Shown: positions 1-9,058, counted from the first letter of the stretch. The stretch: 64,000 bases of DNA from Sulfurospirillum cavolei (GCF_000813325.1 NZ_BBQE01000002.1), one strand, 5' to 3'. The notes: generated by a model from the letters alone, not told the origin. Numbers and translations are program-made.

Positions 1-23
1 GGGGCAGTTTCAGTAAGTTTTTA

Positions 24-63
24 AACGTGACATGTAAAGAGAGGACTCTTTACATGTCACGTT
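24..63 (+). terminator. Perfect 18-bp stem hairpin, probable terminator of an upstream gene
   Basis: Two 18-bp arms (24-41 and 46-63) are exact reverse complements around a 4-nt loop. Each arm contains an ACATGT core with the AA side facing the loop. No strong U-tract follows, so a terminator role is inferred from stem strength and from its place just before the gene starting near 100. It could also stabilise a 3' end. Confidence 0.6.
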
Positions 64-99
64 CGTCGATAAACCGCAAACATTACTTTATGAAAAGAA

Positions 100-1482
100 G
101 TGAGAATGTACCGTAACGTTTTAAGAAGAGCTATTGTGTCGTGGAAAATGAAGCCTTGCATGCATCAGCCCGCGAGGAACAGACTATGGTATCGCATGGA
201 CCCTTTAACGCATCTAGCCAATCGTATTGCTTTGCACGAAGCCCTTATGCACATCGAAAGCGCACCCGCACGCCCGCAGTACCAAGCTTTGCTGATTTTG
301 GATTTGGACCGTTTTCGAACGATCAATCATACGCAAGGACACGTAACGGGCGATCGTATTTTAATCGAACTCGCATCGCGCTTCCAACATCTTTTGGGTA
401 CGCAAGGGCGTCTTTACCGTTCAGGCGGCGATGAATTCAGCGTGTTGTACGAAACGCCTTTTCACGAAGAATCTCAAGCCAAAGACGCCGCACTTTTTTT
501 AGCAAAAAAGATGTCCTATGCCGCTTCTTCTGCCCTAACCTTGGATGATAAGAGCTTTCGGCTGAGTGCGAGTATCGGAATAATTGTCTTTAAGAACCGA
601 TCGTATTCCGCCGAGCATCTCTTTCAGTACGCCGATAGTGCGCTTTTTCGCGCCAAAGAGGAAGGAAAAAATACGATTCGCTTTTTTCAAAGCGACTTTC
701 AAACGCATTTAGAGAGCAAAGCCGTTTTTTTGAAACAACTGCTTTTTGCCGTGGAAAACGATCAAATGGAGCTTTTTTACCAAACGCAAACAACGCTGAC
801 ATGTGAAAATACGCCGCGCATTTACGGTGCGGAAGCTTTGATTCGATGGCACCATCCGCATATCGGAACGGTTGCGCCGAACCGTTTTATTCCTCTTGCC
901 GAAGAGAGCGGATTGATCATTCCTTTGGGGCATTGGATTTTAGAGCATGCGATGCGCCAACTCAAAGCATGGGAAAGCGATCCGGATAAACACGCGTGGC
1001 GACTCTCGATCAATATCAGCACGAAGCAGTTTGAGCATGAGAGTTTTCTCCCCTCGGTGTGCGCTTTGCTCAAACGCATCGCCTGCGATCCTCGTAAAAT
1101 CTGTTTTGAACTGACCGAAAGTCTTTTGATTCAAGACGCGAAAAAAGCCCTGCGAAAAATCTTCGAGCTAAAACGCCTCGGCATCTTGCTTTCCATCGAC
1201 GATTTCGGTACGGGGTTTTCTTCCCTTTCGTATTTAAGGCGACTCAAAGTCGACGAACTTAAAATCGATAAGAGTTTTGTGCGAAGGATGCTTTCAAGTC
1301 CCGTCGATCGAACGATTATCGAGACGATTTTAACTTTAGGCAAACGCTTCAACCTTGCAATCGTCGCGGAGGGAATCGAAACGCAAGCGCAATTCCAAGC
1401 GTTAAAGAACCTTGGCTGTCGCTCTTTTCAAGGGTATTTGTTTCACAAACCCTGCTCCGTAGCTTCGATCGGTTCGTTTTGA
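100..1482 (+). CDS. Diguanylate cyclase/phosphodiesterase (GGDEF-EAL)
   Basis: This 460-residue cytoplasmic protein should make and/or degrade cyclic di-GMP. A GGDEF domain spans about residues 33-190 with an intact SGGDEF signature near 108-113. An EAL domain spans about 205-455 with EALIRW near 245, the ELTES motif near 341, IDDFGTG near 366 and a C-terminal AEGIET segment. All key EAL metal-ligand motifs look present, so phosphodiesterase activity is plausible. There is no sensor domain or membrane segment. The N-terminal 30 residues are basic and unlike a domain. The start is taken as the GTG at 100; the ATG at 106 is an alternative. It is followed by a second c-di-GMP gene with its own promoter. 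Confidence 0.9.
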   Translation: MRMYRNVLRRAIVSWKMKPCMHQPARNRLWYRMDPLTHLANRIALHEALMHIESAPARPQYQALLILDLDRFRTINHTQGHVTGDRILIELASRFQHLLGTQGRLYRSGGDEFSVLYETPFHEESQAKDAALFLAKKMSYAASSALTLDDKSFRLSASIGIIVFKNRSYSAEHLFQYADSALFRAKEEGKNTIRFFQSDFQTHLESKAVFLKQLLFAVENDQMELFYQTQTTLTCENTPRIYGAEALIRWHHPHIGTVAPNRFIPLAEESGLIIPLGHWILEHAMRQLKAWESDPDKHAWRLSINISTKQFEHESFLPSVCALLKRIACDPRKICFELTESLLIQDAKKALRKIFELKRLGILLSIDDFGTGFSSLSYLRRLKVDELKIDKSFVRRMLSSPVDRTIIETILTLGKRFNLAIVAEGIETQAQFQALKNLGCRSFQGYLFHKPCSVASIGSF

Positions 1483-1515
1483 TCGTTAAGGGTTTTAAAA
1501 TTCATTGTGATTTTG

Positions 1516-1521
1516 TATAAT
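1516..1521 (+). promoter_or_regulatory. -10 element (TATAAT) upstream of the HD-GYP gene
   Basis: A perfect TATAAT preceded by a T-rich run lies about 95 nt upstream of the ATG at 1617. As is usual in Campylobacterota there is no clear -35 hexamer. Transcription would start near 1528 and leave a roughly 90-nt leader. Confidence 0.5.
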
Positions 1522-1616
1522 AAACTTCCGACAAAATACCCTTGCCAAAAGGCGTGCGGTGTTTTGAAGAAGCAAAGAGCTTTACAACACGATTCCTCGA
1601 ATAAAAGAGATTGACG

Positions 1617-3797
1617 ATGATTGAAAATACGCAAGAGACTCGCAAAACATCGATGCTTATTCTTGAAAGCTCGCTTGTATTTTCAAACGTCCTGCAAAAA
1701 AACCTTTGTACCTTAAACTATCGCGTGACGCTTGCCAAAACGCTCTACCAAGCCGTCGAACTGCTCAGCGTCCAAACGTTTCACTTCATCGTACTCGATC
1801 TTCATTTACGCGACGGCGAAGGCGAGATGATCTTACAAAATCTCTCGATCCTCGATCCGAAACTCAAAATGATCGTCTATTCGATCGATCACGATCCAAG
1901 CCGCTCACATGTATGGCATCGCTACGGTGTTTTAGCGTTTCTTTCCAAGTCCGATCCGATCGCTTACATTGTCCGCAAAATCGACGCGCTTGTTCAATCG
2001 TGCGACCAAGAACCCCGTGCGCGTCTTCTTTGGATCGGCGAGCTCGAATCAACGGTTCAACACGTTCGTACACTCTTACATGTAAGAAATTACCGCCTTT
2101 TCGTCGCTCAAAACCAAGAAGAAGCGTTCTCTTTCGCGCCGATAGATCTAATCCTTCTCGAACTCGATGTGTACGATACCGCGAGTGTTGAGCGCTTACG
2201 CCAAGTGCGCGCCGCCTACGCTGAGCCGCAAACGCCGATTTTTATCGTGACGCAAGCCTACGATTCGGCGTTGCTTCACGCGTTGATCCAAAACGGTGCC
2301 AACGAATTTTTCGTCAAACCGCTTTTAGGCGAAATGCTGGGGGAAAGAATCGACTTTTGGCTCGAGAGACAACGCATTCAAAGCGCGCAACAACGCGAAG
2401 GTCGTTTGCTTCAGGAGTACAAAAACGTTATCGATAAAAGTATGATCGTCTCCAAAACGGACCCGCACGGCATCATCACGTACGTGAACGAGCAGTTTTG
2501 CGATATTTCAGGCTATCGTGCCGACGAACTCATCGGACGGTCGCATCGCATCGTTCGCCATTCCGACACGCCCGAATCGGTCTTTCAGGACCTTTGGGAA
2601 ACGATCTTAGGCGGCAACATGTGGAAAGGGGTTTTGAAAAATCGCAAAAAAGACGGCTCCGCGTATTGGGTGCATGCGTTTATTTACCCTATTATCACGC
2701 GCCAAGGGCAGATCGACGAAGTGATCGCGATTCGCAACGACGTCACCCAATTGCATCTGGTTAAAGAGAGCCTAAGCCGAGCACTGCAACGCTCCGACTC
2801 CGATCTTGACGAAGCGTTTCACCTTTCCAAACAATACGAAACCGTCATCGACGAAAGCAATAGCCTGACGCGCGTCGATACCGAAGGGAAAATCTTATTT
2901 GTCAATAAACGCTTTTGCGAACTCTCCGGTTACTCGAAAAAAGAGGTCATCGAGCAGAGTTTTAGTGCTATGTACGCAGACGACATCGATCCGCTCGTCG
3001 TTAAGCAACTATGGGAGACGATCCAATCGGGGCACGTTTGGAGAGGCGTTTTAAAAAACAAACGCAAAGACGGCTCGCTTTATTGGGTCAAAGCCACGGT
3101 TGTGCCTATCAAAGACAAACAAGGCAAAATCACCGAATTTATGTCCGTTCGTAACGATATTAGCGAGATTATCAAACTTCACGAAGAGATCGAGTCGACG
3201 CAACAAGAGATCATCTACCATATGGGCGAAATTGCGGAGAGCCGAAGCCAAGAGACGGGAAACCATGTCCGTCGCGTTGCCGAGTATTCACGTCTGTTGG
3301 CACTCAAATACGGACTGGACGCACAAGAAGCCAACAAAATCGCCATGGCTTCACCCATGCACGACATCGGCAAAGTCGGTATCCCCGATGCGATTTTGCA
3401 TAAACCCGGAAAATTAACGGACGAAGAATGGGAGATTATGAAAACGCACGCCATGCTCGGTTATGCCGTTTTACAACACTCCAAACGTCCTATTTTACAA
3501 GCTTCGGCGATTATCGCCAAAGAGCACCACGAGAAGTACGACGGCACGGGCTATCCTTTAGGCCTTAGCGGCGCAGCGATTCACCTCTACGCGCGAATCG
3601 TTGCGATCGCCGATGTTTTCGACGCGCTCAGTCACGATCGCTGCTATAAACAAGCCTGGGAAGACGCCGACGTTTTTGCGTTCTTTGAAAAAGAAAGAGG
3701 CGCGCATTTCGATCCGCAATTGGTCGATATGTTCTTAGCCGCAAAAGAAGAATTTTTAACCATCCGAGACCATTTCAAAGACGCGCTCAATCCGTAA
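1617..3797 (+). CDS. Response regulator-like protein with REC, two PAS and HD-GYP domains
   Basis: A 726-residue soluble signalling protein. The first receiver domain covers about residues 10-125 with a VLDLHLRDGEG phospho-acceptor region. A second receiver-like region (about 130-250) is degenerate. Two closely similar PAS domains follow (about 268-385 and 395-510), each with an FxxISGY/FCELSGY core and an RNDV/RNDI tail. The C-terminal HD-GYP domain has HD at about 582 and GTGYP at about 643-647, so c-di-GMP hydrolysis is plausible. The start is the ATG at 1617, spaced 6 nt after AGAGA; a TTG two codons earlier is less likely. The ligand or redox cue sensed by the PAS pair is unknown. Confidence 0.9.
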   Translation: MIENTQETRKTSMLILESSLVFSNVLQKNLCTLNYRVTLAKTLYQAVELLSVQTFHFIVLDLHLRDGEGEMILQNLSILDPKLKMIVYSIDHDPSRSHVWHRYGVLAFLSKSDPIAYIVRKIDALVQSCDQEPRARLLWIGELESTVQHVRTLLHVRNYRLFVAQNQEEAFSFAPIDLILLELDVYDTASVERLRQVRAAYAEPQTPIFIVTQAYDSALLHALIQNGANEFFVKPLLGEMLGERIDFWLERQRIQSAQQREGRLLQEYKNVIDKSMIVSKTDPHGIITYVNEQFCDISGYRADELIGRSHRIVRHSDTPESVFQDLWETILGGNMWKGVLKNRKKDGSAYWVHAFIYPIITRQGQIDEVIAIRNDVTQLHLVKESLSRALQRSDSDLDEAFHLSKQYETVIDESNSLTRVDTEGKILFVNKRFCELSGYSKKEVIEQSFSAMYADDIDPLVVKQLWETIQSGHVWRGVLKNKRKDGSLYWVKATVVPIKDKQGKITEFMSVRNDISEIIKLHEEIESTQQEIIYHMGEIAESRSQETGNHVRRVAEYSRLLALKYGLDAQEANKIAMASPMHDIGKVGIPDAILHKPGKLTDEEWEIMKTHAMLGYAVLQHSKRPILQASAIIAKEHHEKYDGTGYPLGLSGAAIHLYARIVAIADVFDALSHDRCYKQAWEDADVFAFFEKERGAHFDPQLVDMFLAAKEEFLTIRDHFKDALNP

Positions 3798-3799
3798 TA

Positions 3800-4417
3800 T
3801 TACTTTTGGGTTGAAGAGGCAAGCTCTATGCCAAGCCCCGCAAACGTCAGTGCAAATCCTTTTTTCATCCACGACTGTACGCGACGCGACGCAAGGACGT
3901 TTTGACGAAAACCGTGCGCCAAAAAGCCGTAGAAAACAAATACGACAAACGTCATCAGCATAAAGACGAGGCTAAGCGCGACCATATCGCCCAGAGGCGA
4001 AGCGGTATCGGCACGGATAAATTGCGGTAAAAACGCCAAAAAGAAAATCGTCAATTTCGGATTGAGGATATTGAGCAAAAAGGCTTTCACGATCAAAGAA
4101 AGAGCACTCGTGCGCGTCGCTTGCATGTGCGTTTCAAAACCGCTTTGATCTCTCCACGTCACAATAGCGAGGTAAAAGAGGTACAACACGCCCGCTATTT
4201 TCAACGCTTCAAATGCCAGCGCGCTCGTATGCATAATCGCGGCAAGTCCGAAAATCGTCGCTAAAAGATGCGGAACGATGCCAAGCGTACATCCGAGTGC
4301 CGCAAACATTCCGGCACTTCTGCCCTGAGCCAGTGCCGTCGAAATCGTAAAGATAACGCCCGTTCCGGGGATCAACACGACAATAAGCGACGTTATGAGA
4401 AATTCCAAACCGATCAT
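3800..4417 (-). CDS. LysE/RhtB-family amino-acid exporter
   Basis: This 205-residue integral membrane protein shows the LysE/RhtB pattern: an N-terminal PGTGVIFTISTALAQG segment, several hydrophobic helices, a Lys/Leu-rich central segment and LNPKLTIFFLAFLPQF near residue 115. Family members export amino acids or homoserine lactones. The substrate cannot be told from sequence. Its stop is 2 bp from the stop of the convergent HD-GYP gene, so the two messages must overlap at their 3' ends. Confidence 0.85.
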   Translation of the reverse strand: MIGLEFLITSLIVVLIPGTGVIFTISTALAQGRSAGMFAALGCTLGIVPHLLATIFGLAAIMHTSALAFEALKIAGVLYLFYLAIVTWRDQSGFETHMQATRTSALSLIVKAFLLNILNPKLTIFFLAFLPQFIRADTASPLGDMVALSLVFMLMTFVVFVFYGFLAHGFRQNVLASRRVQSWMKKGFALTFAGLGIELASSTQK

Positions 4418-4475
4418 CCGAGCACTCCTTGAAGTAATGTCGCTATTGTACCATACGCAACGTTGAGAAGACTCT

Positions 4476-5165
4476 CTAGCGTGTTTGCATGTAAGCTAAA
4501 TCACTCGTACCGTTTAAACGCTTGATAAGACTGTCGCGGTACGATGGCGCGATCGAAGGTATCGTTACCATGCGCTCCAAAGTCATAGCAAAACGCGTCG
4601 GTTCCCTAAAAGCGTGGTTAGCTTCCAAAATACTGATAGGGCACGCTTCTTGGCTAACGATGCGCACCGCATCTCCCGCACCGATCACTCCCTCTTTCAA
4701 TACCCGATAGTACCACCCGCTAAGACCGCTGGTAAAAATTTCATTCGTCAATTCCGTGTGATTCCACCGCCGCGAAATCTTCCAACACGGCTTGCGCGGT
4801 TGCGTGACTTGAAGGATAGCCGAGCCGATTTCATGAACATCGCCGAGCATCACGTTTGCTTCTTGAAGTCCGACGATCGTTAGGTTTTCCGACAATGCGC
4901 CAAAAGGTAAACGCTCCAATCCCAAAAACGTCGCCCAATGCGCATAGTTTTCGTAGCTGTTCGCAAACACGGCTTTGTCGATGCCACCGTGATGCGCCCT
5001 ATCGGCAACCTCATCGTCTTCGAAGCCCTCAAAACTTACATGTAAAGGTCTTTTGACAACTTCTTTAAACGAAGCCGTGCTCCACGCTTTTTCCAAAAAA
5101 CCTTTTGCGTTCGCATCGCCGTACGTTTTAGCACGTCCAACCTGCACTGAAAGCACCTTTGGCAT
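4476..5165 (-). CDS. MOSC domain protein (YiiM-like)
   Basis: A 229-residue protein with a MOSC domain over about residues 25-165. The conserved segment TQPRKPCWK near 140 contains the cysteine expected to coordinate the molybdenum cofactor. The AHHGG and NxYxxWxxxL segments are typical of YiiM-type proteins, which in E. coli reduce N-hydroxylated bases such as 6-hydroxylaminopurine. An ACATGT palindrome at 5038 encodes part of PLHVSF. The gene stands alone between the exporter and the methyltransferase. Function by family only. Confidence 0.85.
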   Translation of the reverse strand: MPKVLSVQVGRAKTYGDANAKGFLEKAWSTASFKEVVKRPLHVSFEGFEDDEVADRAHHGGIDKAVFANSYENYAHWATFLGLERLPFGALSENLTIVGLQEANVMLGDVHEIGSAILQVTQPRKPCWKISRRWNHTELTNEIFTSGLSGWYYRVLKEGVIGAGDAVRIVSQEACPISILEANHAFREPTRFAMTLERMVTIPSIAPSYRDSLIKRLNGTSDLAYMQTR

Positions 5166-5235
5166 TGCATCTCCTTTTTCGTTGCATTCATTGTAGCATC
5201 ATCCTTTTTTTTACGCGTTGATGCGCATCAAAATG

Positions 5236-5249
5236 GTTTACATGTAAAC
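5236..5249. repeat. 14-bp palindrome built on TTACATGTAA, between genes
   Basis: GTTTACATGTAAAC is a perfect palindrome just after the methyltransferase stop. A second perfect palindrome, TTGATGCGCATCAA, lies about 10 nt away (near 5218-5231). Together they may form the 3' hairpins of the minus-strand message. No U-tract decides the direction. Confidence 0.45.
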
Positions 5250-5253
5250 GTTT

Positions 5254-6018
5254 TTATTTGCTCAATTGCACTTCAAGGCGCATCATACCTATATGCACTC
5301 TTCCGTCTTGATCTAACGGACAAAGAGCAACATACGCCTCAATCCACGCTTCGATAAATGCTGTTTGGTGAGCACTGGGAACACGGTTTATAAACGGAAA
5401 CCATGTTGTCTCAAGCCAACCGCGAAACGCTTTGGGCGTGTCATGCACCATATCTTTAGACACTAAGTGTGCTTGGTACGTGCTAAAACCTGCGCCCTTT
5501 AACAATGCTTCATAGGTTGTATCCGAATGAAACGTATACGGTGACTCAAAGCCTTCAAAATATTCGGCATACGCTGGAAGAATACGATGAAATGCTTCAA
5601 ACACTTTTGCGCCATTCCCCGCTCCTCCCATCTGCAAAATAGCTCTGCCCTTTGGTTTGAGGGCTTTAAAAATCCCCTGCACAATAGCGTTATGGTCTTT
5701 CGCCCAGTGCAACGCCGCATTAGAGAACACCACATCAAAACGCTCATTAAAGCTTAGAGCTTGCGCGTCCATCTGCATAAAAAGAGGCTTTGAAAATGCC
5801 TCTTTGGCATAACCGATCATCTCAGGACTAAAGTCGATACCGACCACTTCACCGCGTGTAAGATGACTCAACATCTCCGTAATCTTTCCATCGCCGCACC
5901 CGATGTCTAAGATGGATTCATCGCCACTAAGCTCCATTTTTTCGATCAACTCGTTCGCCCAAACCGATTGCCCTTTTGAATTTGCCGCGTAAACATCGGC
6001 ATTCCAGTGTCCATTCAT
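5254..6018 (-). CDS. Class I SAM-dependent methyltransferase (trans-aconitate methyltransferase-like)
   Basis: This 254-residue protein has a Rossmann-type SAM site, ILDIGCGDGKITEML, near residues 34-48, followed by GIDFSPEMI and DVVFSNAALHWA, which is the pattern of Tam-like small-molecule methyltransferases. The start is the ATG at 6018, which has AAAGGA upstream; an in-frame start at 6093 lies inside the leuA coding sequence and was discounted. It lies 28 bp downstream of leuA and is probably co-transcribed with it. The substrate is unknown; trans-aconitate is one possibility. Confidence 0.8.
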   Translation of the reverse strand: MNGHWNADVYAANSKGQSVWANELIEKMELSGDESILDIGCGDGKITEMLSHLTRGEVVGIDFSPEMIGYAKEAFSKPLFMQMDAQALSFNERFDVVFSNAALHWAKDHNAIVQGIFKALKPKGRAILQMGGAGNGAKVFEAFHRILPAYAEYFEGFESPYTFHSDTTYEALLKGAGFSTYQAHLVSKDMVHDTPKAFRGWLETTWFPFINRVPSAHQTAFIEAWIEAYVALCPLDQDGRVHIGMMRLEVQLSK

Positions 6019-6046
6019 ACTTTTTTCCTTTTTACATGGAACGCTT

Positions 6047-7363
6047 TTAAAGCTTGCACATCTGCCTAAAGACTTTAAAAATCTCCTCAGCATTCACTTC
6101 GATTCCCTTCTCATCGCACAACTTCTGCACTTCTAGCGCAATTTCGACTTGCATCGACTTGGTCGTCTCAATGCCGTAAAACTCCTTCAGCACATACGCC
6201 ACGCCCCCTTTGCCTGACTGCGAGTTGATGCGCACCACATCGCGGTAATCGCGCTTAATATCTTTGGGGTCGATCACAAGGTACGGGACGTGCCAATAGC
6301 CATCTAACACCACCAACTGAAACTCCATGCCTTTCTTTATAGCGTCCTGATGCGTGCCAGAATATGACGTGTAGATCATAGAACCAACGTAAGGGTGACG
6401 GGGAGGAATGCTGCTGTGCGTCAAAGTGATGATCTCCTGCAAAATCGTGTCGATGTTGTAGATGTCCAACATCGGATCGATCCCTTGCGAGTAAAGATTG
6501 AACGCTAAGGTGACCAAGTCAACATTGCCTGCCCTTTCGCCATTGCCCAAAAGCGTGCCCTCAACCCTTTGCGCCCCTGCTAAAATCGCCATCTCGGCAC
6601 TCGCAACAGCACACCCTCGGTCATTGTGTGGGTGAACACTTAAGATGACCGCATCACGTTCTAACATCTGTTTGCTCATCCACTCGATTCTATCGGCATA
6701 GATGTTGGGTGTACACGCTTCTAAGGTGTTTGGCAAATTGATGACCATCGGCGCGTTTTTGGTCGGCATCCACTCGCTGATAACCGCATTGACCACATCG
6801 CGCGCAAACTCAAGTTCCGTTTGCGAAAAGCTCTCAGGCGAGTACTGAAACATCACATCGCCTTTAAATTTTGCCGCCTCTTCTTTGATGATGCGTGTGC
6901 CCTCAACCGCTAAAGCGATGATCTCCGCTTTGCTTTTGTTGAAAACCACTTTGCGCTGATTGTCCGCGGTGGGGTTGTAAAGGTGCATCGTTACTTTTTT
7001 AGCGTCTCTCATCGCTTCAAAAGTTCTTTTGATGTGTTTTTCGATGGAAGGCATCAAAACCGCAACACGAACATCTTCAGGAATCAAGTTCTGCTCGATC
7101 AACATGCGGCAAAAGTCAAAGTCCGTTTGTGAAGCACTCGGGTACGCGATCTCGATCTCTTTAAAGCCCATCTCCACCAATTTTTGAAAATACGCCAATT
7201 TTTTGGTCGCATTCATCGGCTCAACCAACGCTTGGTTGCCATCGCGCAAGTCGGTACTTACCCAAATGGGCGCACTCGTGATGATGTTACTTGCCCACTC
7301 TCTGTGAGCTAAAGGTACCAACGGGTACGGTTTGTATTTTTTAAATGTTTGTTCAGTTTGCAT
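6047..7363 (-). CDS. leuA: 2-isopropylmalate synthase, short form without regulatory domain
   Basis: This enzyme should condense acetyl-CoA with 2-oxoisovalerate, the first committed step of leucine synthesis. The HMGL-like catalytic barrel is clear: STDLRDGNQAL near residue 37, HPHNDRGCAVA near 249 and GNGERAGN near 280, carrying the metal and substrate ligands. The subdomain RINSQSGKGGVAY is present, but at 438 residues the protein stops where type 2 LeuA proteins normally continue into the C-terminal leucine-binding domain. No continuation is visible in the 28 bp before the next gene. Upstream is a leader peptide suggesting transcriptional control by charged tRNA. Confidence 0.9.
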   Translation of the reverse strand: MQTEQTFKKYKPYPLVPLAHREWASNIITSAPIWVSTDLRDGNQALVEPMNATKKLAYFQKLVEMGFKEIEIAYPSASQTDFDFCRMLIEQNLIPEDVRVAVLMPSIEKHIKRTFEAMRDAKKVTMHLYNPTADNQRKVVFNKSKAEIIALAVEGTRIIKEEAAKFKGDVMFQYSPESFSQTELEFARDVVNAVISEWMPTKNAPMVINLPNTLEACTPNIYADRIEWMSKQMLERDAVILSVHPHNDRGCAVASAEMAILAGAQRVEGTLLGNGERAGNVDLVTLAFNLYSQGIDPMLDIYNIDTILQEIITLTHSSIPPRHPYVGSMIYTSYSGTHQDAIKKGMEFQLVVLDGYWHVPYLVIDPKDIKRDYRDVVRINSQSGKGGVAYVLKEFYGIETTKSMQVEIALEVQKLCDEKGIEVNAEEIFKVFRQMCKL

Positions 7364-7606
7364 AGAAATATCCTATTTTATTTTTATAACGCAACTTTGG
7401 CAAAGCTAAAGTTGCTACGCTAACGCTAAGTTTTCTTCGGCAGAAAGCCCACGCGCATTTTGCGCTCTAAATTAAAATCTTGCATTAAAACAAGAAAAAC
7501 AACAATGAAAAATGTATAAAATTGTGCTAATTAGAGAGAGGTATCCTCAGGGCTAAAAAGCCAATTTAAAAATCAACAGTGAAAAAAAAGGGGTGAGTGT
7601 GAAGGT
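7364..7606 (-). promoter_or_regulatory. leuA leader region with hairpins (candidate attenuator)
   Basis: About 240 nt separate the leader peptide stop from leuA. The region contains an 8-bp stem with arms at 7391-7398 and 7408-7415, a GCGCA/TGCGC stem near 7453-7466, and small GGCT/AGCC and GAGG/CCTC stems near 7540-7562. A run of eight T (minus strand) lies just after the leader stop. I could not identify one clear GC-rich stem followed by U's, so which fold terminates is open. The 7391-7420 hairpin resembles repeats found between napA and napG. Confidence 0.5.
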
Positions 7607-7708
7607 TTAACGGAGCTTCAGAAGGAGGACGACGACGAGTGATGCGTTAGAAAATTGCGCAATGCTCTGAGGTTGGGGTATGGTTTGATGGGTGATAAAA
7701 GTTTCCAT
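7607..7708 (-). CDS. leuL: leu operon leader peptide (33 aa, Val/Leu-rich)
   Basis: A 33-codon reading frame begins with ATG at 7708 behind an excellent AAAGGAGA ribosome site and ends with codons for LVVVLLLKLR. Consecutive Val and Leu codons directly upstream of a leucine biosynthetic gene are the hallmark of ribosome-mediated attenuation. Ribosome stalling on scarce Leu/Val-tRNA would choose between alternative folds in the following 240 nt. The peptide itself probably has no other role. It sits about 23 nt downstream of a promoter predicted at 7738-7743. Confidence 0.75.
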   Translation of the reverse strand: METFITHQTIPQPQSIAQFSNASLVVVLLLKLR

Positions 7709-7737
7709 CTGAGTCTCCTTTAAGAAAATTTGACAAA

Positions 7738-7743
7738 AGTATA
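7738..7743 (-). promoter_or_regulatory. Extended -10 (TGC-TATACT) for the leu leader transcript
   Basis: On the minus strand TATACT is preceded by TGC, an extended -10, placing the start near 7731 and giving a 23-nt untranslated stretch before the leader peptide ATG. The upstream DNA is T-rich. Confidence 0.5.
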
Positions 7744-7831
7744 GCACAGAAGTTTGAAAATCGCAAAAAAGGTTTGACATGTAAGACATCAAAAAACCGT
7801 TTTTGCGATCAAATCGTTTCCGGCTAAAGAT

Positions 7832-9058
7832 TCACTGCCGATCGTCATACGCCATTAAAGCAAGCAGAAACGGCTCTAGAGAACGATGCAAAACACCTTG
7901 TAGCACCGAGATAGCAATCCCGTAATTGGTAATCGCAACACCCGCTTTTTGCGCTTCGCTTAGCCGTGAAAGCATCCCTTGGCGGTTGAGCGTACAGGCA
8001 CCGCAGTGAATGATGAGTTGATACTCAGCGATATTTTCGGGATAATCCTTCCCGCTACAATGCTCAATCGTTAAATCTAGCCCGCTGTACTGTCTAAGCC
8101 ACCGTGGGATTTTGACCCTGCCGATGTCATCTTCCAAAGCATGGTGCGTACAGGCTTCGGCGATGAGCACTTTATCGCCCTCTTTAAGATCGTGAATCAT
8201 CTTTGCACCCTCGCTTAGGGCGATCAAATCGCCTTTAAGGCGTGCCATCAAAATCGAAAAGGTCGTGACTTTGACATCTTTTGGTGTATCGGCAACCGTT
8301 TTTAAAACACATTGCGAGTCGCAAACGACGAGCTTCGGAGATGATTTAAGTTGGCTTAACATGTAGCTTAGTTCTCGCTCTTTCACAACAAGGCAGCACG
8401 CATCATGGTCTAAAATATCGCGAATCGCTTGCACTTGAGGCAAAATCAAACGCCCTTTGGGTGCTTGCAAGTCGATGGGAACAACCAAGACAATCACATC
8501 GCCCTCACCTATCAAATCACCTAATAAAGAGGGTTGTTTGATCCAAGATGCGGGAATACTCTCTTCGAGCTTTTCAAAAAACAGCTCTTTGTTTTCACCG
8601 CTTATCGCACTCATTGGTACACAACACGGTGTTTGATTTGAAAGCGTTTTGAGAAACGATTCGTGTGGAATTTCTTGGTCTATCTTGTTGCACACAACCA
8701 TAAACGCAATCGTCTTTTCTTTAAAAAGTGCTACTAATTTTTCCTCAAATGCACCCCAATGATTGGGTTCTACGACTAAAATCGCAACATCTATTTTTTG
8801 AATGACATGTAAGGTCTGTTTGATACGCGCTTCGCCCAAACTTCCCTCATCGTCAATCCCTGCGGTGTCGATGAAAACGACAGGTCCTAAAGGTTGAATC
8901 TCCATCGTTTTTTCAACAGGATCGGTCGTCGTACCCGGTGTTTCGGAGACAATGGACATCGCTTGGTTTGTGATGAGATTCATTAAAGAGGATTTACCCA
9001 CATTGCGGCGACCAAAAAGCCCAATATGTAAGCGTAATCCTTTAGGCGTTTGCGTCAT
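7832..9058 (-). CDS. hydF: [FeFe]-hydrogenase H-cluster maturation GTPase HydF
   Basis: This 408-residue scaffold GTPase assembles the 2Fe subcluster and delivers it to HydA. The N-terminal G domain has the P-loop GRRNVGKSS near residue 16, DTAG near 63 and NKID near 126. The C-terminal FeS-binding part has EACTHH and, about 50 residues later, HCGAC, the ligand set of HydF. The start is the ATG at 9058, which overlaps the hydE end by 17 bp; a longer frame reaching 9223 would lie inside hydE. It is the last gene of the hyd operon. Length is typical for the family. Confidence 0.93.
   Translation of the reverse strand: MTQTPKGLRLHIGLFGRRNVGKSSLMNLITNQAMSIVSETPGTTTDPVEKTMEIQPLGPVVFIDTAGIDDEGSLGEARIKQTLHVIQKIDVAILVVEPNHWGAFEEKLVALFKEKTIAFMVVCNKIDQEIPHESFLKTLSNQTPCCVPMSAISGENKELFFEKLEESIPASWIKQPSLLGDLIGEGDVIVLVVPIDLQAPKGRLILPQVQAIRDILDHDACCLVVKERELSYMLSQLKSSPKLVVCDSQCVLKTVADTPKDVKVTTFSILMARLKGDLIALSEGAKMIHDLKEGDKVLIAEACTHHALEDDIGRVKIPRWLRQYSGLDLTIEHCSGKDYPENIAEYQLIIHCGACTLNRQGMLSRLSEAQKAGVAITNYGIAISVLQGVLHRSLEPFLLALMAYDDRQ

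Noticed and set aside
7391..7415. Hairpin before leuA as a simple Rho-independent terminator
   Set aside because: No U-tract follows on the minus strand, and the sequence looks like a repeat family also found at nap.
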